Source: Neoscytalidium dimidiatum
Taxonomy: Eukaryota > Ascomycota > Dothideomycetes > Botryosphaeriales > Botryosphaeriaceae
Direction: 5' to 3'
DNA length: 64,000 bases
Assembly (NCBI GenBank): GCA_037367355.1
Contig: CM074697.1
Coordinates: 2,232,001 to 2,296,000, forward strand
The position numbers and the translations under genes are program-made. The notes below the pieces were generated by a model that did not search any database, had not been told where the DNA came from, and was given only the letters and a program-made list of their open reading frames with translations. Below are positions 21,534 through 33,505 of the stretch, in pieces; position 1 is the stretch's first letter, and each line of letters begins with the position of its first letter.

Positions 21534-21868
21534 TGCAAAGTGAATGAGATCAGGCTGGTCAGATTGCAGTGAACAGCAGAGAAGAGAGGCAAAGAATAAG
21601 AATATGAGGATGGCGCTCGAAGGGATTTCATTGCGTTTACAGCTACGCTAAAGTTCACGCGGCTATTTCCGATGTAGCTATTGACCCAGAGGAAATTTCC
21701 GCTAGCGCATTAATAATTTGAAGTACTTCAGCCTCGATCAGTCTAACCTGGATATAGTATGGAGGTCTTTACTTCTTGACAAGTAAGTACTATATCTTTG
21801 GAGCCAACTCTACTTACTTGAGTCCATCACCAACTTACCAAGACCTTCCTCCAACTGCCATCAGCGAT

Positions 21869-22998
21869 ATGGGTACTATTTTACCAGGCGATCTAGGTGG
21901 GGCCGATCCACAAGGAACTCCTTCTCCAACTTTATCTACCGCGTCACTTCCCATGACTACCACGTCCCAAACGGCTACAGTTTCCATGTCTCCCAGTCCA
22001 AGCCACAGTAAAGACCAAAAATCTGAAGGCATCCCAGCTGGTGCCCTTGCAGGGGCTATAATTGGAACAGCCGTTCTAACCGCGCTTATTACCTTTGCGA
22101 TATCATTTCTTGTAATGAGAAAGAGACTCTACAAATCCCGGCGGCGCAGTCAATTATCACTGGGAAAAATCATCAGTGATAGCAGCGACGACAGTCGCCG
22201 GGACCCATACACGCAATTCAACCGATACCTCCCTCAGTCCGCCGATGACCAGTCCGTACGACAAGCAGTTCTCACGCTGCTGACGCAAGCAGATCAGCAC
22301 GTCTCGAATTTTTATCAAGATGCGCCGACCATCGACATGGGCCGGCAGTCGCAAGAAGAGCAACAGGCCATGCAAAGCCTCCAATCCGACTTCTTACCAG
22401 ACGAGCTGTCGAACATGATAGAAAACTCAAGGCACCCCACAGCCTTGATAAAGCATGCCCTCGCAAATCTGATTTTGGATCCCGACAATGTCCTTCCGCC
22501 AGCGTTCACTTCCTTACCTCATTCAATATACCGCTTCCACGAACACCCAGAAAGCGTAAAAGGTTTAAACCCGCAACGTTCTCTGTGATTCCGGCTAACG
22601 ATATCATAGGATTCCCAATGCTGTTTTCCCACTGGAGAGTACTCACAGGACATCTTCACCCCCCGCTGGCGAAGGATCCAGATGCCAGGGCGTTCTGCCA
22701 GGCCGCTTCAGCCGCCGCCGCACGCACGTTTTCCACCGCGTTCTCACCGTGGGCGACGGACCTCGCCGGCGCCGAGCGCCACGCCCACCTCCTCTCATTG
22801 TTCGAGAGCGCGACCGAAGTTGCTGTCCTCCTGTTCCAGCAGCCGTCCAACATGGCGTTCGACTGGCACCAGCAGCCCAAGCGAGTCGGCGGGATGGCCG
22901 CCATGTTCCCCGCCCTGGCGAAGACCACGGACCCGGTGGGGACGCCGCTAGCCAAGCCGCAGACGCTAGTCGAAGCCGTTCCGTTTCCGTACCACTGA
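21869..22998 (+). CDS. single-pass membrane protein with Ser/Thr/Pro ectodomain
   Basis: The model has two exons (21869-22562 and 22610-22998) and a 47-bp intron with branch GGCTAACG; 360 residues from the ATG of MGTILPG. The frame is open upstream to about 21776 without an ATG, so an upstream exon with a signal peptide may be missing. A Ser/Thr/Pro-rich stretch comes first, then a Gly/Ala-rich TM helix (IPAGALAGAIIGTAVLTALITFAISFLV) and a basic stop-transfer (RKRLYKSRRR). The cytosolic tail of about 260 residues has helical character (LPDELSNMIENSRHPTALIKHALANLI, HAHLLSLFESATEVAVLLFQ). The topology resembles a wall or stress sensor, but I recognise no catalytic domain. Function unknown. Confidence 0.65.
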
Positions 22999-23252
22999 TT
23001 GTTTTTCACGCTCATCTATTTTTTAATCACATGCAAGTTTTTTCGTTGCGGCTGTGCAATTGCGGTTCATATATTGCCCGATGCGGGGTTTAGGTAGTGT
23101 ACGCGCCCTTAGTTCAATGCATCTATTCTCTCCTTCCTGATCTCTGGATAGAACGTGTTAGTTACCTAGCCCCTTATTTGCTTCCGAGATAAAAAAGACC
23201 ATTAATAAACAAGACTATCGATAAAAAGCAAGGGAAAAATAAAACTGCAGTA

Positions 23253-24293
23253 CTACCCTTGCGAACGCTGTACAAGCCAAGAACGCCTGCTCGATCTCGA
23301 CAACCCACGACTTGAGGACGAGACCGTGGATCCACTAACGACTCCCTGCGCTGGGCCAGGAACATGCGAGTAAGAGTCTTCTTCACCATGGTAGCTAATC
23401 TTCCTCCGCGCCTGTGAAGAGCGGTGGTCCTCTGTCCAGTCACTGCAAACGTGGAGACCGCTCATCGCGTCGGCAAGATCCATCTGCGGCGCTCGCCGTG
23501 CTTGCTGAGGACTCTCGGGTAATTCCGCGATCCCGCTTGGGACGGTAAAGCTTTGGTCGTGCTGGAATGACTGTGGCTGGAGGGCTTGTGGGAAAGGATC
23601 AGACACGGGATACGGCGCCGTATTCTGGGCTGGCTGAGCAGGGTAGCGGGCGAATTCGGAATAGTATTTGCTTTCCCAGTTGGGTGGGGAGATAGGGGAG
23701 CTGAAACTGCTCTCATCGTGCGGGTAGTTGGGAGGCGCCTGGTGAGCTGTAACGAATGGGCCGGCGTCGTCGATTTCTTCCTTTGGCTTCTTGGAAAGCC
23801 CTGTTCGTCGGGATTTCAGGCCCAAGCCCTGGCTCTCCTCGTAGGTAGGCGGGGCGCCCTCGCGTCCGCACAGAATTCCCATGGCCGTGTTCAAGCTCTG
23901 GCTAGCGATTCCCAAGCGTGCGAGGCTGGCAGAGACATTTGGAGAATCCCGAACGACGAACAAGCCTCGGGTAGCGAGGCTGATCTTGCCCTTGGTGCAC
24001 ATGTCCACGCGCGCGGACTCGGTGAGCACAGCAACGCTGTTGACAGCATTCTCCGTCGTGTCGAGGACGCCGTCGATCCATCGCTTCTCGAAGGTGCTCA
24101 GGATGGTGGACTTTCGCCGTCGCAAGGTGCGCGCGTATCCCAAGGTCGTGTTGATTTGCTCGCTGGTATCGAGCAGGTCTCTGGTTTGCTCGCCAACACC
24201 TTTTAATTCGAAGAGCTTCTGAGTGACGCTGACCGATGAATTGATAACTGAGCCGACTGCGGATATGCCGCCAAGAGTAATCGGATCGGGCAT
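23253..24293 (-). CDS. HeLo-like N-terminal domain protein, orphan
   Basis: This is a single-exon gene of 346 residues. The first 150 residues (MPDPITLGGISAVGSVINSS, then LLDTSEQINTTLGYARTLR and RWIDGVLDTTENAVNSVAVL) are helical and resemble the N-terminal domains that precede NACHT or ankyrin modules in fungal NLR-like proteins. The remainder is a disordered Pro/Ser/Gln-rich tail with no NACHT, kinase or repeat domain. It could be a signalling partner or a cell-death-type domain without its receptor. The match is by general pattern only. Neighbours are two membrane proteins and an Hsp70-like gene. Confidence 0.6.
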   Translation of the reverse strand: MPDPITLGGISAVGSVINSSVSVTQKLFELKGVGEQTRDLLDTSEQINTTLGYARTLRRRKSTILSTFEKRWIDGVLDTTENAVNSVAVLTESARVDMCTKGKISLATRGLFVVRDSPNVSASLARLGIASQSLNTAMGILCGREGAPPTYEESQGLGLKSRRTGLSKKPKEEIDDAGPFVTAHQAPPNYPHDESSFSSPISPPNWESKYYSEFARYPAQPAQNTAPYPVSDPFPQALQPQSFQHDQSFTVPSGIAELPESPQQARRAPQMDLADAMSGLHVCSDWTEDHRSSQARRKISYHGEEDSYSHVPGPAQGVVSGSTVSSSSRGLSRSSRRSWLVQRSQG

Positions 24294-25186
24294 TGAGGGC
24301 AGGGGAAGATTTCGTGTACGCTTTCGGAGGAACTTGACAAGATGAAGATCAAGACATGCTGCATCGAGATGCTAAATAGGGATGGGAATGGTTCAAGACC
24401 GGAAACATCATCGGCAAGGATTCCGCGGCGTTGGGTGAAGCCTTCTTGGTCTCGTGGTCATGAACCTGGCTAGGGGATGACAGGAGCCGGGAATCTTGCG
24501 CTACTACCGGCTGTAATTTGAAGTCTTGCAATATTATTGGGCCATTGGTGGAGTAATATTGCATTCGCAGAAGGATACTAGTCCGTTTGCAAAGGACACG
24601 CTTGCCCCGCACTCAGGTACGGCTCTTGAAAAGGTATCGGAACTTGCCATCGCTAACGCAAAACGAACCCGACGACAACTTTCAGCGATGCTAATACTAA
24701 ACAGAGCTTAGTAGATCTAGATCTTCGCTTGCTGATTACTGTATCGGAAAAAACCTTGCGATCGTCTGCTGGGTTCCGGTTCCCACATCCTGCACCGAAC
24801 GCTCACACTGACCGTATCCGCCAAATACACATGCTAATCTGATGTCTGTGACCGCCTCACAGACTGGAGTAAAATGTGTCATAATATTGAGGGGGCGGTA
24901 GGAGCTAGCCCGAGACGAAAGTCCCTCCAACGCCTGTCGCTCGATACGCTTAGTAGGACATATTAGGATATGGTCCGGGGATGAAACCGTCGATCAGAAG
25001 CTTGATGACACAACTGAAGTTGTTCAAGGGCTGAATTCCAAGGGTTATCAACTGAATCTTGGGTCGACTCAAAGCAGAGAGGAGTCAAGGTCCGAACAAA
25101 CATGATGTTGTGCGAGATATAACTTCTACAATATATTTGTGATTTCTTTTTTTTTTATTGTACCTGCGCGCCTACACCAATCAGAA
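24294..25186. other. intergenic, no gene seen
   Basis: This holds the promoter of the HeLo-like gene and the 5' flank of the next membrane protein. No coding or repeat signal was recognised; frames are under 90 codons and lack family features. Confidence 0.55.
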
Positions 25187-26039
25187 ATGTCATTAAACAT
25201 GTCTGAAATCAATCTCCTCTTTGCCCGTCCCGGGGACTTACCGATCCCACAGGCAACTACGAGCCTTGCAGGCCATGCAAAAAGTCTATACGACATTGAT
25301 GGCTTCACTCCAAAGCCGACAGACAGCCCCAATTCCTCTTTGCTACGGCGACAAGCAAGCCCTATATGTGGATACCTGAACGGAACCTCATCCGCTCCTA
25401 ATGCATTCTCCTGCCCCGACTACATGAGCTGCTATTTCAACACGGGACGCCACTGGTGGGGATGTTGTTCGAACGCAAATGACTGTACTGCTCAGTACAC
25501 AGACTGCTACGACTATGCCAGCCGATTCGATTGTACGGACCCATGCGATTCTTGGACACTTGTTTGGTGCGTCCCCTCTTCTCTTTGACCCCACCCCGCC
25601 GGTCCCTTTGTTCTCCTGTGTCTCTGATATGTCTACACACAAGAACGGTACAACTTACAAGTATGCCCATAAAAGCTCCTCTGCCTCCCCTTATTGCGCG
25701 ATCGGATACTTTTCTGGCACGGACTGTGGGGACAGCATAACTTACACCAACTACCTGTGCTACACCACAGCACTATCCTACGATATCAAGCCCACCCTCT
25801 CTACAGCCTGCGATGATAATACGTCACCGACTCCCACTACCCCAATTCCTCCCCCACCCTCCACCACCACTTCACATCCAAAGCCATTGAATGCAGGTGC
25901 TATTGCCGGTGGCGTTGTTGGTGGGGTAGCTGCGATAAGCATACTACTGGGGGGAACAATTTTCTTTCTGAAGAGACGCAAGCGCAGGATGCGTGAGAGT
26001 GCTGTACCAGAGATGTCGACATCCCAAGGACATAAATAG
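25187..26039 (+). CDS. Cys-rich ectodomain single-pass membrane protein
   Basis: The ectodomain carries many Cys (CGYLNG, SCPDYMSCYF, WWGCCSNANDC, CTDPCDSW, SPYCAIGYF, YLCYTTA). A Thr/Pro stalk, one TM helix (AGAIAGGVVGGVAAISILLGGTIFFL) and a basic KRRKRRMR tail follow. Exon 1 is 25187 to about 25561 and exon 2 about 25644 to 26039; that join (WTL then NGTTYKY) keeps the frame and gives 256 residues, but the donor (GTTTGG) is weak and a nearby GTGCGT does not keep the frame. The start MSLNMSEINLL has no clear signal peptide, so a 5' exon may be missing. The layout is common among fungal surface proteins. Function unknown. It resembles the neighbour at 21.9 kb in TM style only. Confidence 0.6.
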
Positions 26040-26097
26040 TTTAAGCACTAACATAATTGGTAAATAGTACAATATCGTGCATTTGTCGATATGAGCC

Positions 26098-27628
26098 CTA
26101 GATTCTGAGGTCTCCTTGTTCGTTTGCCTTCTCTGCAAGCCGTATCTGTGCCGCCTCATTGTTGCAACTCGCAGTGAAAACGCCTGTGCTCCTCCTTGCC
26201 TCATCCTCTTCCAACTCATCCAAGGGAATAAAATCAGCCGGGTCCTGGAACATGGCGTCAAACTTATTCTTGATATCTTCAGGCAGTTCTCCAGCGTTCT
26301 CGTTATCTCTGAGCCAGACACGCAGCAGATGTCGAGGATTTTCTGGGTTGTCGACATAGGCAGTTCTCGCGTGCTGGAGCGCCAAATTATTGACCCTTTC
26401 CGTTTTAGCGTCATAAACGGATTATGTTACGTGTTTGTAATACTTACCACTCTATATCTCCTTTCCGAAGCGGTGTGGTGAGGCTGTACTGATCTGCGAC
26501 CCAGTTAAATCCTGCAAACGCTTCACGTTCCTCGAAAGTAAGCTCCTCAAAACTCTTGTCGCGCTCCGGCACTTCAGCGAAGCCAATGAACGTCCTCGTT
26601 GAAAAGTTGAGCAACAGCCTATCTTGGAACCAGTGCAGTAGTCTGACTCCTTCGGGAGGGATTCCGTTCCTAATGCGGTCAGCATGCGGGATGATCTACG
26701 TCCTAAAGTAAAGGAGCATTTACGCTCGCCATTTAAACCTCCGCTCCCCCAGAAGCCTAAGAATGTCTGGCCGGTTCTCAGCAAGGTAGTTGTACACGCG
26801 CCACGCGCTTGCAACTTTCGATTCGCCGCCTTCGGAGCCTTCTGGTATCGAAACGGCCATCAGCGATACCACGTCTGCACCTGCATCGCTGTGATACATC
26901 TGAGCTGCCGCATTTTGTGCTGACACGTATATGGCACCGCGCTTTGACCTTTCAATATGTGCAATACTCTATTGTGGAATTAGCTAATGAAGCACATTAC
27001 TTCGGTGTAACGTGTGGATCACCTTGATGTGGCAGAGCCCACGCCGGATTCCCTGGGACAGTCTCTGGTCACCCACCCAGGAGTTAATTCCCAAGCAGAC
27101 TATCACGAGCTCATCTGTTCGGTACTTGTCGACTGGAATGCCTCGAAGGAGATTGATACCAGTACCGTGGCAGACGTTGTGCGAGATTTCACGAAGTACA
27201 GGGCCCAGGCTTGGCAGCGGGAAGAGTTTTCTAGACAATTCAGTGAAGGCTTCTGAAGATTCTTGAAATGCTTGAAACTTTGAGTCAGATATCATGCCAA
27301 TAGAGATCTCAGGAAGTGTAATATCCACCTTTACAGCATCGTCTATTTCTGTAATCTCCCTGTCGTCCAGGACATGAATCCATTTTTCCGCTGTAACTAG
27401 CAATCAGCAGTGCACCCCACTAACTTTTCATGTGAACCCACGTTGCGCCTTCAATTCCTCGCCTGTCCAAACTAAAGGGCCGGAAAGTCTTCTTGGCCAA
27501 CCGGCCGGAAGGTCCCCAAAGTCAGTGCCTAGAGGATGAGCCCGATTTGCTGCTTCCCATTCAGGTCGATTGAGCAGAAATCCAGGAGAATCAGAGTAAA
27601 GCTCGTACGGTAGAATGGTGGCCGTCAT
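26098..27628 (-). CDS. TauD/TfdA-family 2-oxoglutarate dioxygenase
   Basis: Five exons (27442-27628, 27023-27390, 26724-26941, 26448-26669, 26098-26395), introns of 51-81 bp, 430 residues. Start chosen at MTATILPYEL. The Fe-binding HxD is YHSDAGADVV (about His202, Asp204). The distal His is in LALQHARTAYVD (about His340), and the 2OG-binding Arg lies in RHLLRVWLRD. GINLLRGIPVD and HNVCHGTG are typical of the fungal TauD-like branch. The family hydroxylates sulfonates, herbicide-like acids or other small acids; the substrate is unknown. It is divergent from a Dal5-type transporter, consistent with uptake and oxidation of one small organic acid or amide. All joins are in frame and the key residues look intact. 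Confidence 0.88.
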
Positions 27629-27922
27629 GATGCCGGTTCCGTGAGATTTGAGAACTATTTTGTCCGCGAACAATAGTGTGGCTAAGAAGACAGGTCTGCA
27701 TCGGAAAATCCGTGTTTCTCATCTTGCATCCTGATTACGTGCTCACCTCCCACTCTTGAAGGACCCCACGATCATTCGCATGCCGTGATCCAAACCATGT
27801 CTTGTCTCATATACTACGCGTAATGTGTCGTTACTATAGGTAGATAAATAAATGTGGACAAACCTACTTGGCGCATCAGCTCCGGTCAAATTTCCACTGC
27901 ACTAAAGAGTGGCATTTACAAG
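27629..27922. promoter_or_regulatory. shared divergent promoter, TauD dioxygenase / MFS transporter
   Basis: Only 294 bp separate the two start codons, which point away from each other. This suggests co-regulation. No named operator is visible. Confidence 0.55.
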
Positions 27923-29604
27923 ATGGACAAGAAGCCTAGTGAAACAGTCCGAGATTCCTCTGATGACAAAACGCCGATCTCAGAGACAGTGCCACTACCC
28001 GACGCTGACGAAAATGGCCGTCACCAAAAATCCCCGTCCGAGCGCAAACTCCTCTGGAAGCTCGACGCCTTCATCCTCAGCTGGGCATGCTTCGGCTACT
28101 TCCTGCGACTGCTCGATACGTCCAATATCACAAACGCTTACGTGAGCGGCATGCGCGAGGACCTAAACCTCACCGGGAACCAGTTCAATCTCTTCCAGAC
28201 CCTCTGGACCTGTGGCTATATCGTCGGCCAGATCCCCTCGCAGCTCGTCATCACGAAGATCCGCCCCTCGATCTGGATTCCCGGCGCCGAGCTGCTGTGG
28301 GCTGTATTTACCTTTTCTTTTGCGGCTATGCATAATGAGAAACAGATTTACGCCGTGAGATTCTTGATCGGGGTTGCGGAGAGCCCGTTTTACGTTGGCG
28401 CGATCACGTTGCTCGGGAACTGGTACACGCCGGAGGGTACGTGAGAGAAGCACCTCTCTCCACGCGCAGCAGCGACAGTAGCAGCAGCAGCATTAGTAGT
28501 GAACAGGCCGAGCTTACGTATCGCAGAATTGGGCAAGCGTGCTACGATATTCTACTCCGCCTCATTCGCTGCGAACATGTTCTCAGGCTATCTCCAGGCC
28601 GGAGTGTACAACGGCATGAATGGGATGCACGGCCTCGCGGACTGGCGCTGGTTGTTCATCATGTGTGGCGTCATCTCCGTGCCCGGAGCGCTCTGGGGCT
28701 TCTTCGCTGTGCCGGATTCGCCGTACAACACCAAGGCGAAGTGGCTCACGTCTGTCGAAATCGAGCTGGCGAAGGACAGGATGGTTAGAGTGGATAGGAG
28801 GCCGTTTCAGGGAATTTCATGGGACGTGGTGAAGAGAACGCTTACGTCAAGTATTTTTTGGCCGATGGTCGTTGCGTACATGTGCGTACGGGCTTGATGC
28901 CATGGCTTGTTTCGTGCTGATGTTGTGCAGATGCTTCTGCTTGGACACCTACTACCTGACCTTCTTCGCTATTTGGTTGAAATCCTTGGGCATATACTCC
29001 GTTGCGCAAATAAACGTGTAAGTTTGTACCCGTCTCTCCAGGCTGACATCTCTTCTCACGCGAATCACACCCAGCATCCCAACAGGAGTAGCTGCAATCG
29101 GTCTCGTCTCCACAATCTTCTGGGGCTGGCTGAGCGATCGGCTCAGGGCAAGGCTTCCAGTTGCGCTCATCATCACCCTGGTCAACGTGGTCGGCAGTCT
29201 GGTGCTTGCAATTGCTCCGTCGCGTGGGGGGATTTTCTTTGGGTACTTTGTGAACGCAGCGACATACGCTTACGGGCCAATAGTACTGGTAAGTTTCCTC
29301 CGTTTGTTAGGACTCTCAAAGTTAACATATCTCATCATGATGGAAGAGCTGGATAAATGAGACATGGGGAGACCGCGCAGATCAGCGTGCTCTTATCATC
29401 GGCGTTGCCCAGACTTTAGGGGCCACGTTCTCGGCCTGGGTGCCGGTGTTGATATTCGACACCGGCACTGGCGCGCCGCTCTTCCGGAAAGGCTATATCA
29501 CTGTAACGGTGCTGTCGGCTGTCCAGGCAAGTGCAGCGCTGAACTCTCTGATGAGGACGAGATCCAGAATGCTAATTAAGCACTTATTTAGTTACTTATG
29601 GTAG
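27923..29604 (+). CDS. MFS transporter, allantoate/nicotinate-permease (Dal5) type
   Basis: Five exons (27923-28436, 28527-28881, 28931-29017, 29075-29288, 29347-29604) give 475 residues; all junctions keep the frame. Twelve TM segments are expected in the plasma membrane. The first half has DTSNITNAYVSGMREDLNL and the family block FLIGVAESPFYVGAITLLGNWY. The cytosolic loop carries DSPYNTKAKWLT, and the second half has WINETWGDRADQRALIIGVAQTLG. These are hallmarks of the anion:cation symporter (ACS/Dal5) group, which takes up allantoate, nicotinate, pantothenate and similar acids. The start is the first ATG after the upstream stop (MDKKPSETV). Its divergent TauD partner suggests uptake of the substrate oxidised there. 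The C-terminus (FSYLW) is short. Confidence 0.88.
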
Positions 29605-29966
29605 TATTTTTAATGATTCTAATGAAAAGGGAAAGGTCGAAAAATTTGTAGGGTGTCCAAGCTTCATCGGTACAGTAGAAGACGTGTCTATTTGATACTT
29701 GTTTGCAGAGGAATTCAGACTCCCTCTTATCGCCATGATAAAGCTATAAATACATAGCCTTATCTTGACTATCTAGCAATCCTCTGTGCAAAAGGCCTCG
29801 GAATCGCTGCTATCCAGATTGCATAAGTTGAGGTATGTAAATCTTTGTTTTTGAGATCATGATATCACAAGAACATGTGATATAAGGATGATGAGAAGAT
29901 CCTCAATTATATGAAACAGAGCTCATGGCCTTCAACTAGTTCCCAGAAAGTGTAACGATGACATTC
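29605..29966. other. intergenic between convergent genes
   Basis: This AT-rich stretch lies between the 3' ends of the transporter and the CocE-like gene. Nothing recognised. Confidence 0.6.
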
Positions 29967-32141
29967 TCAATGATTGGAAATTTGCGACGAAGAGATGATA
30001 GGAAGAATCAAATGGCTGTCATACTTGCATCCCGTATGCACCACATGCAGCCCTACATTATCATCCTCCGGCTCCGTAATACGGGCTTTCTCCACTTCAG
30101 GTAGCCGTAGGTCATGCCCGGCGATCCTTAGCATAACACCCTCTCCCTTCTCAAACACCATTCCGATTGGCCAGATAGGAATTTCCAACGGCACAATCGT
30201 GCCTGCTAGGATAGGTTCGCTTCTACGAGAGGTGTAGAATGGCTTCCCATCGACATATTCTTTAGTACAGCTGTGGCTTGCGCGAAGCCACCCTTCCGGC
30301 CCAAGAGTCTTCGCCACATTAGTATCGGGCACCTCTCCTTCCGGAACCGGGCAGGGATAATTGAGCCATTTGAGGGGTTGCCCGTTGCTTCCAATCTTTC
30401 GGATTTGCACCGTTACGTCCATGTCATCTTTTTCCTTGCAGGACATCCATAGCTTCGCCACGGGATATCCCGCCAGTTCGGTGTACTCATCAAAGGCGAC
30501 TGTAAAATCCTACGAATGTTAGCTTGGGCTGGTAGTCCAGATATCGAGGTATGCATAAAGCTCACAAGAGAGTCGGATATGCTGTGAGCCTCGTAAGAGG
30601 CCGAGGCCTCCTGCTGAGAAGGATGCAACGTAAGTCGCCTCTGCGTAGCGTCGAGGTAGAACTTTCTCTCCTCGGTGCACGGAATTGGCCAAGCTTCCTC
30701 CGGCCTTTCAACGATCGTTTTGGCTGGACTGCCGCAGAAGCCGAGAAGGGATAGCCGGAGGCGAGGGGTCTTCTCCCAGCCGTTGTCGATGCCTTTACAG
30801 TAGTGGTCGAAAAACAATTGAAGCTCGTCGTTAGCTTCCGGGCGGAAGAGATCATACCCTAGGAGGCTTTAGCATGCATTAGAAAGTCAAGGCTAGGGTA
30901 ATAGCTTTACATTCTTGCGTGCAGTGGACGCGAAGCCATTTTTCCTTCGTTCCTGCTTTTCGGAAGGTGTGGAATGAACCTTCACAATGAAGGCCAGTCC
31001 TAAAAATAATAATTAGTAACTCCTGTGACATTTAGATATGTGCAGTGACTTGTACGAGTATGAGGCAGTTAAGTAGAGTGGAATATCCTTGATATTTTCT
31101 ACTTGGATGGCTTTATCCTCCCAATAGTCGTCATAATAAGGCCGCGAACGGGCCATAGCGGCAATGTTCTCAACGAAGTTGTGACCTACGTTAGTCAATT
31201 AGTAAAAGGTACTAAAGAATTATACCAATATTGCCGTACCAGCGAACTGTCTTACGTGTGCGTCTATAAATTTAGCACGGGGGACTCCACCACGAACCAG
31301 TATCTGTCGGTAGAAATCAGTCGCGCCTTCCCAAGGTGCAAGAGCTTTAACAGCTGGATGACTGAAGCGCGACGCGAAATTGATTGGAGCAATGGCAAGC
31401 CACGAATTACCGCTTTACAGATATCAGCCTCTAGTGAAATCTGTGGCCGTCGAAGCGCCTGGGGGAGGACTTACGCAAAAGCAACAGAGCCGTTGCACCA
31501 GGGCTGCTTGGAGACCCAATCGACGAAGTCGTAGATATCCTCGGCTTCCTGCTGACCGTAGTAGACGATATTACCTTCGGAGTCGCCTGAACCACGAGAG
31601 TCGACATTGATGATCGCGTATCCTCGCCCACACCACTCGGCCGGATCAGGTGCCTACGAATATGCAGTGGTCAGTCTACCAGACCTTGGCAAGGTTAGAC
31701 GAGTTCCAAACCTCGAATTTCTCGTAGCCGGATGTGCGGTCAAGCGGGATGCCAGCCCGGAAGGGGGCTAAGTTGTCATAGGTCCAAGCACCTACAACGG
31801 GTCAGTCGACTATGATAAGAGTGCTCGGTAGGTAGACCTCTTCCAGTCTTTCCATACGGGCTCCATGGGATGATGGCAGGCACCCTATGGGTTTGCTCGT
31901 CCGATGAGGCCGGTCGAAAAATGTCGGTATAGAGGGTTATGCCGTCACGCATCTTGACAGCGACATCCTTCTCGAAGATAGTATCTACATCAAATGGTCG
32001 GCGTCCAGACTGGCGGGTATGGCCTTTCTGAAGAATCTGTGTCGAAGGATTGAACCCATCGTAATTGTACTCCGGAAACTCAGCCGGATCACGCAGTTTG
32101 TGCCAGATGATATCGGGGAACTGTTGCTGCAACTTAGACAT
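29967..32141 (-). CDS. CocE/NonD-family serine hydrolase (X-Pro dipeptidyl-peptidase-like)
   Basis: The gene has at least eight exons with short GT-AG introns. It starts at MSKLQQQFPDIIWHKL and ends with a C-terminal beta domain (KLWMSCKEKDDMDVTVQIRKIG). The hydrolase core has VDSRGSGDSEG, the nucleophile elbow GNSWLA (Ser in the GxSxxA context) whose first codon is split by an intron, and GLHCEGSFHTF. The family includes cocaine esterase and X-Pro peptidases and cleaves esters or amides; this fungal branch is uncharacterised. No signal peptide is seen, so it should be intracellular. It is convergent with the transporter and may belong to the same catabolic module. All joins I checked keep the frame. 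Confidence 0.82.
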
Positions 32142-33049
32142 TGTGAATGTGGGACACGATATGAATTAACAATGGTCAAAAAGCTTTGAAAGTATAAGAC
32201 GTGATGATGCGCTCGAATCTCTTTTATAATCCTGCTGCGGTCCGTAATGCCGTTTCCTCCCGAAGCCCCACTGACAGCATCGTTTAAAGATGCCGCATCT
32301 CTACAATGAACTCAGTTGAGCAAAAAAAAAAAGACTCGTAGATCCCTCCGAAAGAGTAAAAAGTGAGCTGCGAAGGTGGCCATAGCACTACGTTGTATCG
32401 ATAAACACACAGAATAGCTATATCTAAGCCGGATGCGGGCGGGCTTACGAGGCTAAATCCACTTTTATCTTCAGAATGGCGCAGCTTGCGAGTGGTGGGG
32501 TTCGTACGCAAATCACGGCGTCCTATATCCGACAGGCCGAACAACCTTCTTTCGTACCCGCATAACCGCACCTTACCGGTCCTTGCCTGTTTATGTCGGC
32601 ATAAAGTTGACGCCGAGCTCCGGAGCCCCCTTTTCTACTCACGTAACAAGCTGGCATGCTACGGCACTCCTAACAAGTGCATGTTACTTTCACGTAGCCA
32701 ATTGTAAGCTTTGTTCAAGATAAAAATTCAAAAAAAAAAAAAAAGTTTTCTATCATATGAACGAACAGGCTGAAATAATTATGTTATGGAAATATTTACT
32801 TATTCAAGCTTTCCGATGATAAATTTATTAATATGAAGCTAATAAGCTAGCATTAATTATTCGTATTAGCCTTGGTAATTTTTAATTTTGTATTGGGTAC
32901 AATAAAACGGCCGGAGACGTTAAGGAAAACTTCGTACAGACAGCCTTGTCATACAGAAAAGGCTTCGTCCATGCAAAACGGACAAAGTCTAACCCTAATC
33001 ACAAGCCCGATAGCAGAAACAGGGAATGACCTCGCCTGGGGTCACGGGG
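32142..33049. other. intergenic, AT-rich
   Basis: Promoter side of the hydrolase gene, then a strongly AT-rich stretch (about 32700-32900) with an A14 tract near 32730. No gene was seen. Confidence 0.55.
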
Positions 33050-33505
33050 AGTTGGGAAATTATCCCCTTCGACCTCGCTTGCCATTTTACAAGTTTCATC
33101 AGCAATTTGCTGTCCTCATCAGCATTTTCCAGCCAGATAATAACGCTGGACGGCCTCGAGTGGATGTTTTACATGAGCTGGATTTGATGGTTTCTCTCCG
33201 TCAAATAGTTGTGATCAATGCAGAGGGCGTCAACCCAGAGTTTTCGATTACGGTATTAGCGGCACGCGACTTCGATGCGATCCCAAAGGTTCGGCGTAAC
33301 TAAAAAAGTTTATCGTCGTTTACACCAATTATCCGCAGCTTTTCCGAAAAATTTCCCCATCGATATGAGAGGCATGTGTATATTATGTCCCCGAGCAAGT
33401 AATCTTGCATGACGCATCGTATCTGTGTTGGATGGTCGAAGGAAGAATTCAAATCGACCGTATGGAAGACTTCTTGTAGTCCAGGGGCTCATAATGGAAG
33501 TCCAT
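33050..33505 (-). pseudogene. HET-domain gene relic
   Basis: On the minus strand from 33505 the frame starts MDFHYEPLDYKKSSIRSI, the usual opening of HET proteins, then hits TGA where the family usually has Arg or Leu. Stops and frame breaks follow. Near 33245-33172 the core HET motif LWVDALCIDHNYLTERNHQIQLM is readable, then a TAA and VIIWLENADEDSKL. HET domains mediate heterokaryon incompatibility and cell death. The TGA (CGA to TGA) and TAA fit C-to-T decay such as repeat-induced point mutation, but simple mutation is equally possible. The remainder of a full-length gene (usually over 600 residues) is not found here. Confidence 0.75.
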
